From Candidatus Altarchaeota archaeon (GTDB lineage: Archaea; SpSt-1190), in contig JAAOXW010000023.1 of the NCBI GenBank assembly GCA_018221005.1, positions 1 to 6,718 on the forward strand: 6,718 nucleotides of DNA. The letters run 5' to 3'. The translations under genes were made by a program, and so were the position numbers. This document shows positions 5,659 through 6,718 of the stretch, in pieces (the first letter of the stretch is position 1; each line of letters opens with the position of its first letter). Under the pieces are notes generated by a model. That model had not been told where the DNA came from. It made no database searches and was given only the letters and a program-made list of their open reading frames with translations.

Positions 5659-6318
5659 GAGTTTTGACAAGAAGTTAAGGCTCTCTACCAGCTTTGCGGG
5701 CTCATTTCTACCTTCTGAGGCACTAAGAACGGGGGAATCTGTCTCTAGTAGAATAAGCTCCTCCGGTAGGATTTTGGCTAGGTTCTGAAGTCGCTCACTT
5801 GTAATTACTCTGCAGGTGATGGAGACAAAATACCCAAGATCAACTATTCTCTTAAGGTCCTGCTTAGAACCTCCAAAACTATGCAGGTGAACTTTTTCGG
5901 CCTGCTCTTCTTCTAAAATATCCAGTACGTACTTGCCCGCAGAGCGGGAGTGAACGGTTACGGGAAGCCCCAAGTCTTTTGCGAGTTGAATTTGTTTTCT
6001 GAAAGGCTCAACCTGTTCCGGCCTCTTCTTCCACGGATAGTCGAGTCCAATTTCACCAACCCCTACTATTTTTTTCCCGGCCTCGGTGATAAAAGTTAAT
6101 ACATCATCAATTTGTAGTTGATCGCTATATGGTGCAAGCCCCACAACGGGGTGAAGTATTGAATGTAGTTCTGAAAGTTGAAGAGCTTTCCGTGAATCCT
6201 CCAAATCAACTCCTGCAGTAATGATTGAGTTGACTCCTGCCTGCTTGGCTCTTTTAAGAACGGTCTCGAGATCTGGCTCAAACTTTGCGTCTTGCATATG
6301 ACTGTGCGTATCTATCAC
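5584..6318 (-). CDS. tatD: TatD-family metal-dependent hydrolase (putative DNase)
   Basis: A TIM-barrel amidohydrolase-superfamily protein of 244 residues, slightly shorter than the usual 250-265. TatD enzymes are cytoplasmic metal-dependent 3'-5' exonucleases or DNases tied to DNA repair and degradation; some members may have other substrates. The metal-site residues are visible: His5 and His7 in the N-terminal DTHSH, Glu89 in VGEIGLDY, His123 in VTVHSR, His146 in HLHSFGG and Asp194 in LETDSP. The ending EKNSKRVFG is the normal family C-terminus, so the gene really extends through the overlap with its convergent neighbour. The start is the GTG at 6318, giving the standard MIDTHSH opening; no Shine-Dalgarno is seen and a TATA-like box sits about 24 nt upstream. 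An exact nuclease specificity cannot be assigned. Confidence 0.92.
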   Translation of the reverse strand: MIDTHSHMQDAKFEPDLETVLKRAKQAGVNSIITAGVDLEDSRKALQLSELHSILHPVVGLAPYSDQLQIDDVLTFITEAGKKIVGVGEIGLDYPWKKRPEQVEPFRKQIQLAKDLGLPVTVHSRSAGKYVLDILEEEQAEKVHLHSFGGSKQDLKRIVDLGYFVSITCRVITSERLQNLAKILPEELILLETDSPVLSASEGRNEPAKLVESLNFLSKLLNIDAKELEKLTEKNSKRVFGQNI

Positions 6319-6337
6319 AAAAACCCCATCAGCAACT

Positions 6338-6346
6338 CTTTAATAA
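6338..6346 (-). promoter_or_regulatory. TATA-like box for tatD, possibly shared with the divergent gene
   Basis: On the minus strand CTTATTAAA is centred about 24 nt from the tatD GTG (6318), consistent with a leaderless mRNA. Read on the plus strand, TTTAATAAG is about 19 nt from the ATG at 6361 and 31 nt from the ATG at 6373, so one box may serve both directions. Confidence 0.4.
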
Positions 6347-6360
6347 GAACTAAGGCAAGA

Positions 6361-6621
6361 ATGGATGTGGCTATGGAGCTAATAATTCTCGGAATTTTCG
6401 CAATAGTCGGCGTTCTTCTGCTAAAATTTTTAGTGGGGGCGGGCGACACATCGTCACGACTTCCGCCACCTCCGTCACCATATACGTCAATGCCCGGCTA
6501 CTATGGCGCTAATTATGCACCACCACCACGCCCGCCAAAAGTAATAAAACGAAAAATAATAATTATGCCTGAGAGCACAGTGAGGCGACACACAAGACGT
6601 AAGCGGAGGCTGAGGACTTGA
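6361..6621 (+). CDS. Small single-span membrane protein with a Pro/Tyr-rich linker and Arg-rich tail
   Basis: 86 residues; no family recognised. One hydrophobic helix (about residues 6-26, ELIILGIF...FLVG) is followed by a proline-, serine- and tyrosine-rich linker (about 33-60, with PPPPSPY and PPPRPP). The tail is strongly basic: KVIKRKI near 60-66 and RRHTRRKRRLRT at the end. By the positive-inside rule the tail should be cytoplasmic and the short N-terminus outside. An Arg-rich tail could touch nucleic acid or acidic lipid heads; this is inference. The frame is open from 6292, but that part overlaps tatD. I chose the ATG at 6361, with a weak AAGG just before it; the ATG at 6373 is the alternative and fits the helix equally well. 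Its stop overlaps the next gene's TTG by 4 nt. Confidence 0.65.
   Translation: MDVAMELIILGIFAIVGVLLLKFLVGAGDTSSRLPPPPSPYTSMPGYYGANYAPPPRPPKVIKRKIIIMPESTVRRHTRRKRRLRT
6605..6609 (+). promoter_or_regulatory. Shine-Dalgarno of the final partial gene
   Basis: GGAGG, 8 nt before the TTG at 6618, is the strongest ribosome binding site in the window. It decides for the TTG start that overlaps the preceding TGA. It sits inside the Arg codons of the upstream gene's tail. Confidence 0.65.
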
Positions 6622-6718
6622 GGGAATTTATTCTTTTGCTGATACTTGGCAGTATACTCGCCCCAGGTTTAGCATGGACGGTTGGAGACCGCTTCTGTGA
6701 GAAGGAGACAGGTGAGAG
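6618..6718 (+). CDS. Start of a secreted or membrane-anchored protein, cut by the window edge
   Basis: The TTG at 6618 opens a frame that stays open to the end of the window (33 full codons). The sequence begins MREFILLLILGSILAPGLA, a textbook signal peptide with probable cleavage after Ala19, followed by WTVGDRFCEKETGE with one cysteine. The GGAGG at 6605-6609 and the 4-nt TTGA overlap with the preceding stop indicate translational coupling to the small membrane protein. The two are probably one operon. Too little remains to assign a family. Confidence 0.7.
   Translation, partial: MREFILLLILGSILAPGLAWTVGDRFCEKETGE

Noticed and set aside
6292..6360. Upstream extension of the small membrane protein from the ATG at 6292
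   Set aside because: It would overlap the conserved N-terminus of TatD on the other strand and put a polar 23-residue segment before the helix; internal ATGs at 6361 or 6373 fit better.

Overview
The window looks like a compact piece of an archaeal chromosome. The evidence is an AlaX-type trans-editing protein, a pyruvoyl-dependent arginine decarboxylase, a diphthamide-synthetase (Dph6-type) domain, TATA-like boxes about 22-30 nt upstream of start codons, frequent GTG/TTG starts and very short intergenic gaps. No marker gene fixes the lineage. The many small secreted or membrane proteins and the unusual fusion would suit an uncultured or DPANN-like archaeon, but that is a guess. I see no tRNA, rRNA, CRISPR array or mobile element.

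Layout. Positions 1-567 (minus) hold the 5' part of an unrecognised secreted protein that runs off the left edge. A 52-nt divergent promoter region separates it from alaX (620-1327, plus). A four-gene minus-strand operon then converges on alaX. In transcription order it contains a three-domain asparagine-synthetase/Dph6 fusion (4771-2882), pyruvoyl arginine decarboxylase (2873-2406), an agmatinase-family ureohydrolase (2409-1570) and a small ASCH/PUA-like protein (1583-1320). Its genes are 8 nt apart or overlap by 4 and 14 nt. A 35-nt divergent promoter region (4772-4806) separates it from an unrecognised cysteine-containing secreted protein (4807-5658, plus). The end of that gene overlaps the end of a convergent tatD-family gene (6318-5584, minus) by 75 nt. 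A third divergent promoter region (6319-6360) leads to a small membrane protein (6361-6621, plus), whose stop overlaps the TTG start of another secreted protein (6618 onward), cut by the right edge.

How the genes may work together. The decarboxylase and ureohydrolase together give arginine -> agmatine -> putrescine. In archaea agmatine is also the substrate for agmatidine in tRNA-Ile2. The Dph6 domain would amidate diphthine on elongation factor 2, ASCH domains are RNA-binding or RNA-processing folds, and AlaX clears mischarged tRNA-Ala. A translation-maintenance theme is therefore plausible but is inference. The most unusual item is the fusion of a class II glutaminase, an AsnB-type ATP-PPase and a Dph6-type ATP-PPase in one reading frame. 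It could be a glutamine-dependent diphthamide synthetase, a bifunctional enzyme, or both.
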